The notes beneath the pieces were generated by a model that saw only the letters and a list, made by a program, of their open reading frames with translations, made no database searches and had not been told where the DNA came from. From assembly GCA_040757065.1 (NCBI GenBank), contig JBFLXR010000010.1, positions 1 through 64,000 on the forward strand: a stretch of 64,000 nt of DNA, read 5' to 3'. Both the position numbers and the translations under genes were made by a program. Positions 9,188-18,531 of this stretch are shown here, piece after piece (within the stretch, counting starts at the first letter, position 1; each line of letters begins with the position of its first letter). This stretch comes from JBFLXR01 sp040757065 (lineage in GTDB: Bacteria; Pseudomonadota; Gammaproteobacteria; Burkholderiales; Gallionellaceae).

Positions 9188-9817
9188 TTAGGCGCGCTTG
9201 TCCAGCACCTGATCGACCAAACCGTAATTCATCGCCTCCGTCGCCGTCAGGAAATTATCGCGCTCGCTGTCGCGGGCGATTTCTTCCACAGCGCGTCCAG
9301 TATGCTGCGCCATCAAGGTATACAGGCGCTCGCGCAAGCTCAAGATATACTTTGCGTGAATTTCGATATCGGTCGCCTGCCCCTGAAAACCGCCCAGAGG
9401 CTGGTGGATCATCACCGTCGAATTAGGCAAGGCAAAGCGTTTGCCCTTCTCGCCGGCTTGCAGCAAAAATGCCCCCATCGAAGCCGCCATGCCGATGCAC
9501 AGCGTCGAAACATTCGGCTTGATGAATTGCATCGTGTCGTAAATTGCCATCCCTGCGGAAATTGAGCCGCCGGGCGAGTTAATGTACAAGTGGATGTCCT
9601 TTTCAGGGTTTTCCGACTCCAAAAAGAGCAACTGCGCCACGACCAGATTGGCTACGGCATCGTTGATCGGCCCGACCAGAAAAATCACGCGCTCCTTGAG
9701 CAAACGCGAAAAAATGTCGAACGCACGCTCGCCCCGGCCGGTGCTTTCGATCACCATCGGAATCAAGCCGGAATTTTGCGGCTCCAGATTACCCTGCGGC
9801 ACATCCACTCGTTGCAT
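9188..9817 (-). CDS. clpP: ATP-dependent Clp protease proteolytic subunit ClpP
   Basis: The tetradecameric serine protease partner of ClpX (and ClpA). In its 209 residues the catalytic serine is in GMAASMGAFLLQ and the histidine in TVMIHQPLGG. The start codon overlaps the tig stop by one base (TAATG), indicating translational coupling from trigger factor into the protease genes. Confidence 0.98.
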   Translation of the reverse strand: MQRVDVPQGNLEPQNSGLIPMVIESTGRGERAFDIFSRLLKERVIFLVGPINDAVANLVVAQLLFLESENPEKDIHLYINSPGGSISAGMAIYDTMQFIKPNVSTLCIGMAASMGAFLLQAGEKGKRFALPNSTVMIHQPLGGFQGQATDIEIHAKYILSLRERLYTLMAQHTGRAVEEIARDSERDNFLTATEAMNYGLVDQVLDKRA

Positions 9818-11118
9818 TAGATATTCCCCATCAGTTCGACGAATTCGACAGTCTTGTCATTCACCTTGGCAACGCCATGCACCCACGCCACCACGTTATC
9901 TTCCAGCACCAGATTCTCTACTTCTTGCAAACGTGCAGGTTCGGAGTAATACCATGCCACCACTTGTTCTGGCTGTTCGAAGCTTTGCGCATATTCTTCC
10001 ACCAGCGCCTTAATTTGATCCGGCTTGGCCGACAGATCGTGCTTACGCACCAATTCTTCCAGAATCAGACCGAGCTTCACGCGCTTTTCCGCACGTTCGG
10101 TGAACAAATCGGCAGGCAAAGTCATGCCTTGCGGGATATTCATGCCACGTGCGCGCATTTCCTCAACAGCCTGTTGCTGGAGATTTTGTTTTTCCCATTC
10201 GATCAGTGCCTTCGGCAATTCCAGCTCACCGATTTCGCCCAGCGCTTCCATCGCGATATCTTTATTGCGGGTCTTCAGACGACGCTTCACTTCGCGTTGC
10301 AGGTTCTCACGGATTTCGGCCTTCAGCTTCTCGACGTCGCCGTCGGTCACACCGAGCGATTTCGCAAATTCGGCATCCAGTTCCGGCAGCTTCGGCCCTT
10401 CCACGCTATGTGCGGTAATAGTAAAGGTTACTTGCTTACCGGCCACATCCTTGCCGTGGTAATTTTCCGGGAAAGTCATATCGAAAGACTTGGTTTCGCC
10501 CGCCTTCATGCCAACGATGGCATTTTCAAAATCCGGCAGCATACGTCCACCGCCCAGCACAACCGGGAAATCCTTACCTTGACCGCCCTCGAACGGCTCA
10601 CCGTTCAGCACGCCGTTGAAATCGATCACCACTTTGTCTTCGTTTTGCGCGGCCCGATCAACCTTCTCGTAAGTCGCACGCTTTTTGCGCAAAGTTTCGA
10701 TGGTGTTTTCCACATCGGCTTCGGACAACTCGAAAGCCACGCGCTCGACATCTTTGCCGGACAGGTCGCCCAGCGTAATTTCCGGGTACACTTCAAAAGT
10801 TGCGCTGAACTCGACCGGATCAGCCTTCAAATCAGTTTTGACTTCAAAGCGCGGCACACCCACCACCTTCAGGCCATTGGCTTCCGCTGCTTCGGCAAAA
10901 GCGCGTTGCAGATGATCGCCCACCACTTCTTCACGAACTTGCGGGCCATATTGCTGCTCGACGATCTTATAAGGTACTTTACCGGGGCGGAAACCGGCCA
11001 CTTTTGCAGTGCGCCCCACGCGCTTCAGGCGAATTTCGACATCCGCACTGACTTGCTGCTGAGGAATGGTTGCATTCAGACGGCGCTCCAGTGCGCTCAG
11101 GGTTTCTACGCTCGACAT
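9817..11118 (-). CDS. tig: Trigger factor (ribosome-associated chaperone and prolyl isomerase)
   Basis: Binds at the ribosome exit tunnel and protects nascent chains. The 433 residues contain the N-terminal ribosome-binding domain with the GFRPGKVP signature near residues 42-49, the FKBP-type isomerase domain (about 160-240, e.g. DKVVIDFNGVLNGEPFEGG) and the helical C-terminal domain. AAGGAAA precedes the ATG. It heads the tig-clpP-clpX run. The 193 bases upstream (11119-11311) hold no recognised gene or clear promoter. Confidence 0.97.
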   Translation of the reverse strand: MSSVETLSALERRLNATIPQQQVSADVEIRLKRVGRTAKVAGFRPGKVPYKIVEQQYGPQVREEVVGDHLQRAFAEAAEANGLKVVGVPRFEVKTDLKADPVEFSATFEVYPEITLGDLSGKDVERVAFELSEADVENTIETLRKKRATYEKVDRAAQNEDKVVIDFNGVLNGEPFEGGQGKDFPVVLGGGRMLPDFENAIVGMKAGETKSFDMTFPENYHGKDVAGKQVTFTITAHSVEGPKLPELDAEFAKSLGVTDGDVEKLKAEIRENLQREVKRRLKTRNKDIAMEALGEIGELELPKALIEWEKQNLQQQAVEEMRARGMNIPQGMTLPADLFTERAEKRVKLGLILEELVRKHDLSAKPDQIKALVEEYAQSFEQPEQVVAWYYSEPARLQEVENLVLEDNVVAWVHGVAKVNDKTVEFVELMGNI

Positions 11119-11311
11119 ACTGACTTTCCTTGGTAATTTCTGTAATAAACATCCACCCGGCGGTTATTCCGGGCACATTTTCTGTCCGATCAACAGGTTA
11201 CAACGCAAAAAACACTAAAACCTCCGTCATGCCGGTAGGTTTCGTGCCGCGAATGACCCGCGAATATAACATGAAGCAGGCCGCAACACACGCCCGCCCC
11301 TGCCCACACCT

Positions 11312-11803
11312 TTAATAGTGCCCCTGATACATGTAGTTCGTCATCTCCTGCGACTGGCGGTTCATGCGTCGCACGATACCGTGCATATGACGAATCACGC
11401 CGCGCATGACGTAGTACATAATCTGCGGATGACCTGACAGCAAGCTTTCGAAGCTACCCCGCTCCAGCAACACCACTTTACTGTCGGATTTCGCCACAAT
11501 GGTTGCCGAAATCTGTTCCGACTGCCCACCGACGAACGTGATAATCCCGGCCAAATCGCCCGGCTGCAACAAATGCAGCGTCATATTTTCGCCGTTTACG
11601 ACAGCTGCCGCCTCAACCTCGCCGCTCGCCAGCATCATCAGCGTATTTTTCAAATGTCCGTCGCCGGGCTGCAAAATCACTTCGCCAGCTTTATAGTCCC
11701 GCACTCTGGACAGCTTGGCCAGCACATCGATTTCGGAATCGCGCAATTCATCCGCCAGTTCCGAATTCAAGTATGTCGATTTAATCAACTCTAATTCACC
11801 CAC
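11312..11803 (-). CDS. Single-domain cyclic-nucleotide-binding (CRP-like sensor) protein
   Basis: A 163-residue protein with a CRP/FNR-type beta-roll (about residues 25-125; VILQPGDGHLKNTLMMLASGEVEA and LLQPGDLAGIITFVGG are the roll strands) and a C-terminal helix, but no helix-turn-helix. It may therefore act as a ligand-sensing partner rather than a DNA binder. The typical phosphate-binding Arg of cAMP-binding cassettes is not obvious in SEQISATIVAKS, so the ligand is unknown. The start is GTG with a GAGGTG ribosome site. It is divergent from acs and tandem with tig. Confidence 0.75.
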   Translation of the reverse strand: MGELELIKSTYLNSELADELRDSEIDVLAKLSRVRDYKAGEVILQPGDGHLKNTLMMLASGEVEAAAVVNGENMTLHLLQPGDLAGIITFVGGQSEQISATIVAKSDSKVVLLERGSFESLLSGHPQIMYYVMRGVIRHMHGIVRRMNRQSQEMTNYMYQGHY

Positions 11804-12310
11804 ACTTACACCTCATCCCAAACGATCATTATTCATGCAGGCAATCGAAAACAAGCAAACCCTGTGCCAAATTTCCGCCTGCCCCATTCCGCCGAATCCG
11901 TACAAAACACATTAGGATTTCGCATTGGAATGTACAATTTCCCTAAATACGCCATGCCATGCACCGCATAAGCGCACAACAATGCAGCATCCAAGCTGTG
12001 AATAATGCCACAAAACCATGCGGACGGAGCCATCCCGATGTCGCAATCCATACAGGAATCACACCATCTGCATCCCATCGACATATACACAATGCCCATA
12101 CGTATGTACCGCGCATCATCGACTGTCACAGAATTCCCACACCCAATCAGGGCAAAAAACCGCGAAACCCCAGTCTTTTTGCCTATCGGTGTTATGCCAT
12201 GTTGACGCTGCCGACGAAAAAAATTACAGTAGCCTACTTCGGGTAAAACACGCCTAAATAACGCAAAACCCCGAGCAACACTCAAGTTATAACAATACTC
12301 AGGAGCCTCC
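11804..12310. other. Intergenic region between the cyclic-nucleotide-binding gene and acs
   Basis: About 507 bases without a supported gene. It is AT-richer than its neighbours and should hold the divergent promoters. Reading frames are open on both strands, but none resembles a known family. The acs-side promoter is listed separately. Confidence 0.6.
12202..12230 (+). promoter_or_regulatory. Putative acs promoter
   Basis: TTGACG (12202-12207), a 17-base spacer and TACAGT (12225-12230) fit a sigma-70 promoter about 80 bases before the acs start. Confidence 0.5.
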
Positions 12311-14275
12311 ATGAGCACCATCGAATCCGTCCTGCACGAAACGCGTGTATTTGCCGCACCCGACATCTTTACCGCCCAAGCCAACGTCTCCGGCATGCAA
12401 GGGTATCAGGCGCTGACCAAAGCCGCCGAAGAAGATTACGAGGGTTTCTGGGCCGATTTGGCACGCGCAAACATTGCCTGGAACAAACCGTTTACTCGTA
12501 CGCTGGACGAAAGCAACGCCCCTTTCTACAAATGGTTCGAAGATGGCGAACTGAATGTTTCCTACAACTGCCTCGACAAACACCTGACTACACAGCCGGA
12601 AAAGACTGCGTTGATTTTCGAAGCCGACGACGGCACCGTTACCAAAGCGACTTATCGTGAACTGCACGCCCGAGTCTGTCAGTTCGCCAACGCGCTGAAA
12701 GCACGCGGCATCAAAAAAGGCGACCGCGTGGTGATCTATTTGCCGATGAGCATCGAAGCCGTCGTCGCCATGCAAGCCTGCGCCCGTATCGGCGCGATTC
12801 ATTCGGTGGTGTTCGGCGGTTTCTCGTCCAAGAGCCTGCACGAGCGCATCGTCGACGCACAAGCCTGCGCCGTCATTACCTCCGATGCGCAAATGCGCGG
12901 CGGCAAAGTCATGCCGTTGAAACCGGCTGTGGACGAAGCCCTCAGCATGGGCGGCTGCGACAGCGTGCACAGCGTCATCGTCTACCGTCGCGCCGGCAAC
13001 GACGTGCAATGGAATGCCAAAGACCTGTGGTGGCACGAACTGACCGCCGGGCAGCCCGAAACCTGCGAACCGGAATGGGTCAGTGCCGAACATCCGCTGT
13101 TCATCCTCTACACCTCCGGCTCCACAGGCAAGCCTAAGGGCGTCCAGCACTCCAGCGGTGGCTACCTGCTCGGCGCCATCATGTCGATGAAATGGGTGTT
13201 CGACTATAAAGACAGCGATGTCTTCTGGTGTACCGCCGACGTGGGCTGGATTACCGGCCACAGCTATGTGTGCTACGGCCCGCTGGCGCTAGGCGCAACC
13301 GAAGTCCTTTTCGAAGGCGTTCCGACTTACCCGGATGCAGGCCGCTTCTGGAAAATGATTCAAGACCACAAGGTCACCACCTTCTACACCACACCCACCG
13401 CCATCCGTTCGCTGATTAAGCTGGGCGGCGATCTGCCGAAGCAATACGATCTCTCCAGCCTGCGCCTGCTCGGCAGCGTCGGCGAGCCGATCAACCCCGA
13501 AGCGTGGATGTGGTATTACACCGTAGTCGGTCAGTCCCGCTGCCCGATCGCCGACACTTGGTGGCAAACCGAAACCGGCTCGCACATGATCGCGCCGCTG
13601 CCGGGCGCGGTACCGACCAAGCCCGGCTCCTGCACCCTGCCGCTACCCGGCATTACCGCAACCATCGTGAACGAAGTCGGCGACGAAGTGCACGACCAGC
13701 ACGGCGGATTCCTCGTCATCAAGCGCCCCTTCCCATCGCAAATCCGCACCATCTGGGGTGACCCGGAACGCTACAAAAAATCCTACTTCCCGGAAGAAAT
13801 GCGCGGTGCATATCTGGCCGGCGATTCGGCGCACCGCGACGAAGACGGCTACTTCTGGATCATGGGGCGAATCGACGACGTGCTGAATGTATCCGGCCAT
13901 CGTCTGGGCACTATGGAAATCGAATCGGCCTTGGTTGCCAACCCGCTGGTGGCAGAAGCAGCCGTAGTCGGCAAACCGCATGAAATCAAGGGGGAAGCCG
14001 TGGTCGCCTTCGTAGTTTTGAAGGGCGCACGCCCGGCCGACGCCGCTGCTGCCAAGCAAATTGCCGAAACCCTGCGCAACTGGGTCGGCAAAGAAATCGG
14101 CCCCATCGCCAAACCGGACGAAATCCGCTTTGGCGAAAACCTGCCGAAAACCCGCTCCGGCAAGATCATGCGTCGCCTGCTACGTGCGATTGCTAAAGGC
14201 GAGGAAATTACCCAAGACACCTCCACGCTGGAAAATCCGGCTATTCTGGATCAGCTGAAGGAAGTTATTCGGTAA
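12311..14275 (+). CDS. acs: Acetyl-CoA synthetase (AMP-forming)
   Basis: Activates acetate to acetyl-CoA through acetyl-AMP. In its 654 residues the AMP-binding P-loop is YTSGSTGKPKGV near residue 270, followed by the WQTETGSHM motif near 416, the hinge region, and the C-terminal PKTRSGKIMRR motif whose lysine (about residue 618) is the usual acetylation-controlled catalytic lysine. CAGGAG precedes the ATG. No acetylation/deacetylation genes are adjacent. It stands as a single gene with its own terminator. Confidence 0.97.
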   Translation: MSTIESVLHETRVFAAPDIFTAQANVSGMQGYQALTKAAEEDYEGFWADLARANIAWNKPFTRTLDESNAPFYKWFEDGELNVSYNCLDKHLTTQPEKTALIFEADDGTVTKATYRELHARVCQFANALKARGIKKGDRVVIYLPMSIEAVVAMQACARIGAIHSVVFGGFSSKSLHERIVDAQACAVITSDAQMRGGKVMPLKPAVDEALSMGGCDSVHSVIVYRRAGNDVQWNAKDLWWHELTAGQPETCEPEWVSAEHPLFILYTSGSTGKPKGVQHSSGGYLLGAIMSMKWVFDYKDSDVFWCTADVGWITGHSYVCYGPLALGATEVLFEGVPTYPDAGRFWKMIQDHKVTTFYTTPTAIRSLIKLGGDLPKQYDLSSLRLLGSVGEPINPEAWMWYYTVVGQSRCPIADTWWQTETGSHMIAPLPGAVPTKPGSCTLPLPGITATIVNEVGDEVHDQHGGFLVIKRPFPSQIRTIWGDPERYKKSYFPEEMRGAYLAGDSAHRDEDGYFWIMGRIDDVLNVSGHRLGTMEIESALVANPLVAEAAVVGKPHEIKGEAVVAFVVLKGARPADAAAAKQIAETLRNWVGKEIGPIAKPDEIRFGENLPKTRSGKIMRRLLRAIAKGEEITQDTSTLENPAILDQLKEVIR

Positions 14276-14321
14276 AGCGCATGCCCCGGCAGGTCAAAGC
14301 CAGCCGGGGCAGTCAGGCAAT

Positions 14322-14350
14322 AAAAAAGGCAGCCTTGGCTGCCTTTTTTA
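14322..14350. terminator. Bidirectional terminator between acs and efp
   Basis: AAAAAAGGCAGCC, a TT loop and GGCTGCCTTTTTT form a perfect stem ending both converging transcripts. A second GC-rich dyad, GCCCCGGC/GCCGGGGC (14283-14310), lies immediately before it on the acs side. Confidence 0.92.
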
Positions 14351-14366
14351 TTGGGTAATGCGCGAA

Positions 14367-14933
14367 TTACGACACGCGACGCTTGAACTCGTTGGTACGG
14401 GTGTCGATTTCGATCTTGTCGCCGATTTCCACGAAAGCCGCCACCGGCAGTTCGTAGCCGGAACCGACCAGACGGGCAGGCTTCATTACCTTACCGGAGG
14501 TGTCGCCACGCACGGCGGGTTCGGTATATTCGACTTCGCGCACGATAGTGGTCGGCAGATCGACGGAAATCGCCTTGCCGTTGTAGAAAGTCACTTCGGC
14601 CACATCTTCCATGCCATCGACCAGATAGTTCAGCACATCGCCAAGGTTGTCTTTCTCGACTTCGTATTGGTTGTATTCGGTATCCATGAACACATACATC
14701 GGGTCGGCATAATAGGAATAAGTACATTCCTTGCGATCCAGAATCACCACATCGAACTTGTCGTCGGCCTTGTACACTGCTTCGCTGGGCGCGTCGGTCA
14801 GCAAGTTCTTGAATTTCAGTTTCACCACTGCGCCGCTGCGGCCGGAACGGCTGTATTCAGCCTTCTGTACGACCATCGCATCCTTACCGATCATCACTAC
14901 GTTACCGGCACGAAGTTCCTGTGCAATCTTCAT
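14367..14933 (-). CDS. efp: Elongation factor P
   Basis: Relieves ribosome stalling at polyproline stretches. At 188 residues it shows the three-domain EF-P pattern, with PTTIVREVEYTEP and the C-terminal GDKIEIDTRT. The modified tip residue is arginine 32 (loop SRSGRSGAV), the form rhamnosylated by EarP rather than lysylated by EpmA. It lies 21 bases after earP on the same strand, so modifier and target are co-transcribed. Confidence 0.97.
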   Translation of the reverse strand: MKIAQELRAGNVVMIGKDAMVVQKAEYSRSGRSGAVVKLKFKNLLTDAPSEAVYKADDKFDVVILDRKECTYSYYADPMYVFMDTEYNQYEVEKDNLGDVLNYLVDGMEDVAEVTFYNGKAISVDLPTTIVREVEYTEPAVRGDTSGKVMKPARLVGSGYELPVAAFVEIGDKIEIDTRTNEFKRRVS

Positions 14934-14954
14934 TTTGTCGCCCCGCCTTGAGAG

Positions 14955-16121
14955 TCAAAAATTAAAGCGGCGCATTTTACCGACTTTTTCGGAAAAATCC
15001 AGTAAATTCAACGCAAGGTTATTCTTTTCCAGCCGCGCAGTCCAAACCGGCGCATGGCGGCGCAATTCCGGCAAATTTTCGGCATAAGTCGCCCAAGCAT
15101 CCGTACAGTTTTCCGCCGTATTCCATGCCTGCCACAACCCCCGCACTGACGCACGAGCCGGCTCGGTCAAACCTGCGCAATACAAATCCGCCAGCGCACC
15201 GAGCTTTTCCAGATGCACCGCATCATGCTGCGGGTAGATATGCCAGACGAACGGACGCCCGGCCCATTGCGCACGAACGCAGGAGTCTTCGCCGCGCACA
15301 AAATTAATGTCGCATGCCCACAGCAGGGTATCGTAGCGCTCCTGCTCGACGAACGGCAAAACGTGCACGACTAAATTTCCGCGCTGCCAGCGCGTGCCGG
15401 GTTGTCCGTGCTCGCCCCCAAAAGAGGCGGAAACTTGCGGCAATATTCGTCCTTCCGGGACCAGACAGGTCGTTTTTGTTGCCCCATTCGCCCAACAGTC
15501 CAGCAACCCTGTCACTGCCGGATTTTCATAGGCAAACAGCGAAATGCGCCGCTCTCCCGCCTCGACAGACGGCAAACCGAACGACTGCCAATAGGCGGCC
15601 TGCACCACAGGATCGTTTTGAAATGCATCGCGTTGCGCCAGCAAACCGGATTCCAGCAGCAAACCGCCGGTGCGCGGGGTAAAACCCGGGAAATAGAAAT
15701 ATTTCACCAACGGCAGCCGCGGATGCGGCGAAGGTATGGCGTGGCAGCCCTCAACCCACGGCTCGGCGCTCAAATATTCCAGATTCAGCCAAACCGGTTT
15801 ATCGGCACAAGCCGCCATCGCTTCCACATAGCGCTCCGGCAATTCGCAGGCAAATGCCTCGATCACCAACTCGGCCGGCTCGACCTCGGGAAAATGGACA
15901 CCCCAGTGCCGCACCTCCACCCCGCGACACAATTGCTGGGTTGCGGTCGTATCGACCTCGGGACACAACCGGCGGAAGCTGGCCAGATCGTCCACCCACA
16001 ACCGCACAGACAAGTGGAACTCATGCGCCAACTGACGCGCCAGACGCCAGCACACGCCGATGTCGCCGTAGTTATCCACCACGGCGCAAAAAATATCACA
16101 ACGTTTTAATACCCGGTCCAT
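14955..16121 (-). CDS. earP: EF-P arginine rhamnosyltransferase EarP
   Basis: Transfers rhamnose from dTDP-rhamnose to Arg32 of EF-P. The 388-residue protein matches the DUF2331/EarP family: N-terminal DIFCAVVDNYGDIGVCWRLA near residues 9-28 (with the catalytic aspartate of the DNYGDIG loop) and a C-terminal nucleotide-sugar-binding half containing NFVRGEDSCVRAQWAGRPF. The ATG follows directly after the TGA of the upstream permease gene, so it appears to be the sixth gene of the ABC exporter run and not a free-standing earP-efp unit. Confidence 0.93.
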   Translation of the reverse strand: MDRVLKRCDIFCAVVDNYGDIGVCWRLARQLAHEFHLSVRLWVDDLASFRRLCPEVDTTATQQLCRGVEVRHWGVHFPEVEPAELVIEAFACELPERYVEAMAACADKPVWLNLEYLSAEPWVEGCHAIPSPHPRLPLVKYFYFPGFTPRTGGLLLESGLLAQRDAFQNDPVVQAAYWQSFGLPSVEAGERRISLFAYENPAVTGLLDCWANGATKTTCLVPEGRILPQVSASFGGEHGQPGTRWQRGNLVVHVLPFVEQERYDTLLWACDINFVRGEDSCVRAQWAGRPFVWHIYPQHDAVHLEKLGALADLYCAGLTEPARASVRGLWQAWNTAENCTDAWATYAENLPELRRHAPVWTARLEKNNLALNLLDFSEKVGKMRRFNF

Positions 16122-17321
16122 TCATTCCGCCCGCAATGCTTCGACCGGATCGAGCCGCGCCGCCCGGCGCGCAGGCACCACCCCGGCCAGCAAACCGATA
16201 ATGGCCGCACTGACCTCCGCCATCACGGCAAAAATCATCGGGGTATGCACCGGCAAAGCGGGAAACGCCCAATGCAATGTCTGCGCAATACCGAATCCCA
16301 TCGCCAGCCCGGCTAACCCCCCTGCTGCTGCCAGTACGGTCGCCTCGCCCAGAAACAAGGCCAGCACTTGCTGCTGGCGTGCGCCCAAGGCGCGTAACAA
16401 ACCGATTTCACTGGTGCGCTCTGTCACCGCCATCGTCATGATAGTCAGAATCCCCACTCCACCTACTACCAGCGAGATCCCCCCCAGCGCACCGACCGCG
16501 AAAGTTATCACATCCAGTACCGAACTCAGCACTTCGAGGGCTTTTTGCTGCGGCGTAACGGTAAAATCTTCGCGCCCATGTCGTGCAGACAATGCCTGCT
16601 TAATTCCCGCCTCGACCTGCGCCAGATCCGCAGAAGGCTGATAGGTCAGATGAATTTCGATCAATCCGACCCGGTTGAACAAGCTCATGGCATTGGAAGT
16701 CGGAATATAAACCGTGTCATCCAGATCGAACCCGAGCACCTGCCCTTTCGACTCCATCACCCCGACCACCCGGAAGCGTTCGCCGCCGATACGAATATAG
16801 CTGCCCAACGGATTGGCGGCGCCAAACAACTCGTCGCGCACCTTCGAACCCAACACGGCGAAGGCCCGCGCATGTGTCGGATCGTCTGCCGGAAGGAACT
16901 CGCCGGTTTGCACCCGCATGCGAAAAGTCTTCGGGAACTCGGCTCCCACGCCGTAAACCATCGCCCGGCGACTTTTACCATTGGCACGCAATTCGGCATT
17001 GCCCTGCACGCTCGGATCGACATATTCCACAAACGGCACTCGCCTCAGCGCCTCAGCATCTTCGATCGTCAGCGGTTTAATCGTTCCGAACACGCCCATA
17101 CTCAAACCGTGTGTCTGGGTTTTGCCGGGCTGAATACTGATTAAGTTGGTGCCGAACTGGGTAAATTCGGACAGCACGAACTGATGCAACCCCTCGCCAA
17201 TGGAAGTAAGCAAAATCACAGCCGCAATTCCGATGGCGATCCCTAGCCCGGTCAATACACTTCGCATGCGGTAAGCAATAAAGGTCGAGAATGTCAGCTT
17301 GAGCAAATCGGCGAATAACAT
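16122..17321 (-). CDS. MacB-like ABC transporter permease (second copy)
   Basis: An inner-membrane permease of the MacB/FtsX type, 399 residues from the ATG at 17321. It has one N-terminal membrane helix (MRSVLTGLGIAIGIAAVILL), a large periplasmic domain (about residues 45-270) and three C-terminal helices ending with the PARRAARLDPVEALRAE motif. The start is set by the preceding permease stop, which is one base upstream (TAAGATG). It has no fused ATPase. It probably pairs with the other permease and the separate ATPase to form an asymmetric MacB-like exporter. Confidence 0.88.
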   Translation of the reverse strand: MLFADLLKLTFSTFIAYRMRSVLTGLGIAIGIAAVILLTSIGEGLHQFVLSEFTQFGTNLISIQPGKTQTHGLSMGVFGTIKPLTIEDAEALRRVPFVEYVDPSVQGNAELRANGKSRRAMVYGVGAEFPKTFRMRVQTGEFLPADDPTHARAFAVLGSKVRDELFGAANPLGSYIRIGGERFRVVGVMESKGQVLGFDLDDTVYIPTSNAMSLFNRVGLIEIHLTYQPSADLAQVEAGIKQALSARHGREDFTVTPQQKALEVLSSVLDVITFAVGALGGISLVVGGVGILTIMTMAVTERTSEIGLLRALGARQQQVLALFLGEATVLAAAGGLAGLAMGFGIAQTLHWAFPALPVHTPMIFAVMAEVSAAIIGLLAGVVPARRAARLDPVEALRAE

Positions 17322-17322
17322 C

Positions 17323-18531
17323 TTAACGCCTCGACAACGCCATAACCGGATCGAGCTTTGCCGCTCTGCGCGCCGGCCACACACTGAACAGTATCCCGGT
17401 GCCGAGCGCGGTTGCGCAGGCTGCCCCGACCGACCACCACGGCGCATAAGCAGGCAACACCGGGTAAAGCTGGCGTATAACCATACTGCCCGCCTCGCCC
17501 AGCAACAAACCGACCACGCTCCCGATCAGCGAGAGCAAAGCCGCTTCGGCAAAGAAAATCCGGCGTATTTCGTGCGGCGGCGCACCAAGTGCTTTCAACA
17601 GACCGATTTCTTGTGTGCGCTGCGCCACGGCAATCAGCATCACGTTCATTATCAGCACACCGGCCACCGACAGGCTGATCGCCGCAATCCCCGCCACTGC
17701 CAAAGTCAAAGCGCGCAACACGCGATCGAATGTCGCCAGCACCGCATCCTGCGTCACAACCGTCACATCACGCTCGCCGTTATGTTGTTTAATCAGAATT
17801 TCTTCGGCTTCTTTGCGCGCCGGCTCGATCTGCTCACGACTTTTCGCTTCGATCAATACTCGCAACAAAGCTTGAGTATTAAACAGCATGTGTGCCGATG
17901 CCACCGGAATAATCACCAGTTCATCCGTATTGAACCCCATCGACTCGCCTTGTTTGTCCAGCACGCCGATTACCCGGAAACGCCGGTCGCCGAGCCGCAG
18001 CCAGGCACCGACGGCTTGCTCGTTGCCGAATAACTCCTGTTTGATGGTCGCACCGAGCACACAAACTGGCGAAGCTTCGCGCGGGTCGAGCGCAGGCAAA
18101 AACTGCCCTTGCGACAACTCCATATGACGAATTGTCATAAAATCTGCCGTCGAACCGACCACCACCACTTCGCGATTGCGCGCATTTTGCGAAGCCTGCG
18201 TCGAACCGACTGCAACCGGCGCAATTCTGCGGATGTGACTGCTGCGCAGCAATGCCGTCGCATCCTCCAAACGCAAATCGCGCGGCGTCTGCCCGAGCAG
18301 CATGCCGGGCGATGAGCCCGCCGTCTCGGAACGCCCCGGAAATACGATTATCAGATTGGTGCCCAGTGAAGAAAACTGGCCGGTTACATAGCGGCGTGCG
18401 CCTTCGCCCAAGGCAGTCAGAATCACCACGGCCGCCACGCCGATCGACATGGCAAGAATCATCAGCAAGGTGCGCGAACGCGTTCCCTGCAAACTGCCGC
18501 CGGCGAAGCGGATTACGTCGGACAGTTTCAT
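17323..18531 (-). CDS. MacB-like ABC transporter permease (first copy)
   Basis: A 402-residue permease with the same plan as its neighbour: N-terminal helix near residues 19-41 (RTLLMILAMSIGVAAVVIL), a periplasmic domain, and C-terminal helices with QEIGLLKALGAPPHEIRR and a final PARRAAKLDPVMALSRR. It overlaps the ATPase stop by four bases (ATGA). The two permeases share architecture but differ clearly in sequence, so this looks like an old duplication that now gives a heterodimer. Confidence 0.88.
   Translation of the reverse strand: MKLSDVIRFAGGSLQGTRSRTLLMILAMSIGVAAVVILTALGEGARRYVTGQFSSLGTNLIIVFPGRSETAGSSPGMLLGQTPRDLRLEDATALLRSSHIRRIAPVAVGSTQASQNARNREVVVVGSTADFMTIRHMELSQGQFLPALDPREASPVCVLGATIKQELFGNEQAVGAWLRLGDRRFRVIGVLDKQGESMGFNTDELVIIPVASAHMLFNTQALLRVLIEAKSREQIEPARKEAEEILIKQHNGERDVTVVTQDAVLATFDRVLRALTLAVAGIAAISLSVAGVLIMNVMLIAVAQRTQEIGLLKALGAPPHEIRRIFFAEAALLSLIGSVVGLLLGEAGSMVIRQLYPVLPAYAPWWSVGAACATALGTGILFSVWPARRAAKLDPVMALSRR

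Noticed and set aside
11833..12396. A 187-residue, Cys-rich open frame on the minus strand across the acs upstream region
   Set aside because: It starts antisense inside acs, covers the acs promoter, lacks a ribosome site and resembles no family. It is most likely chance.
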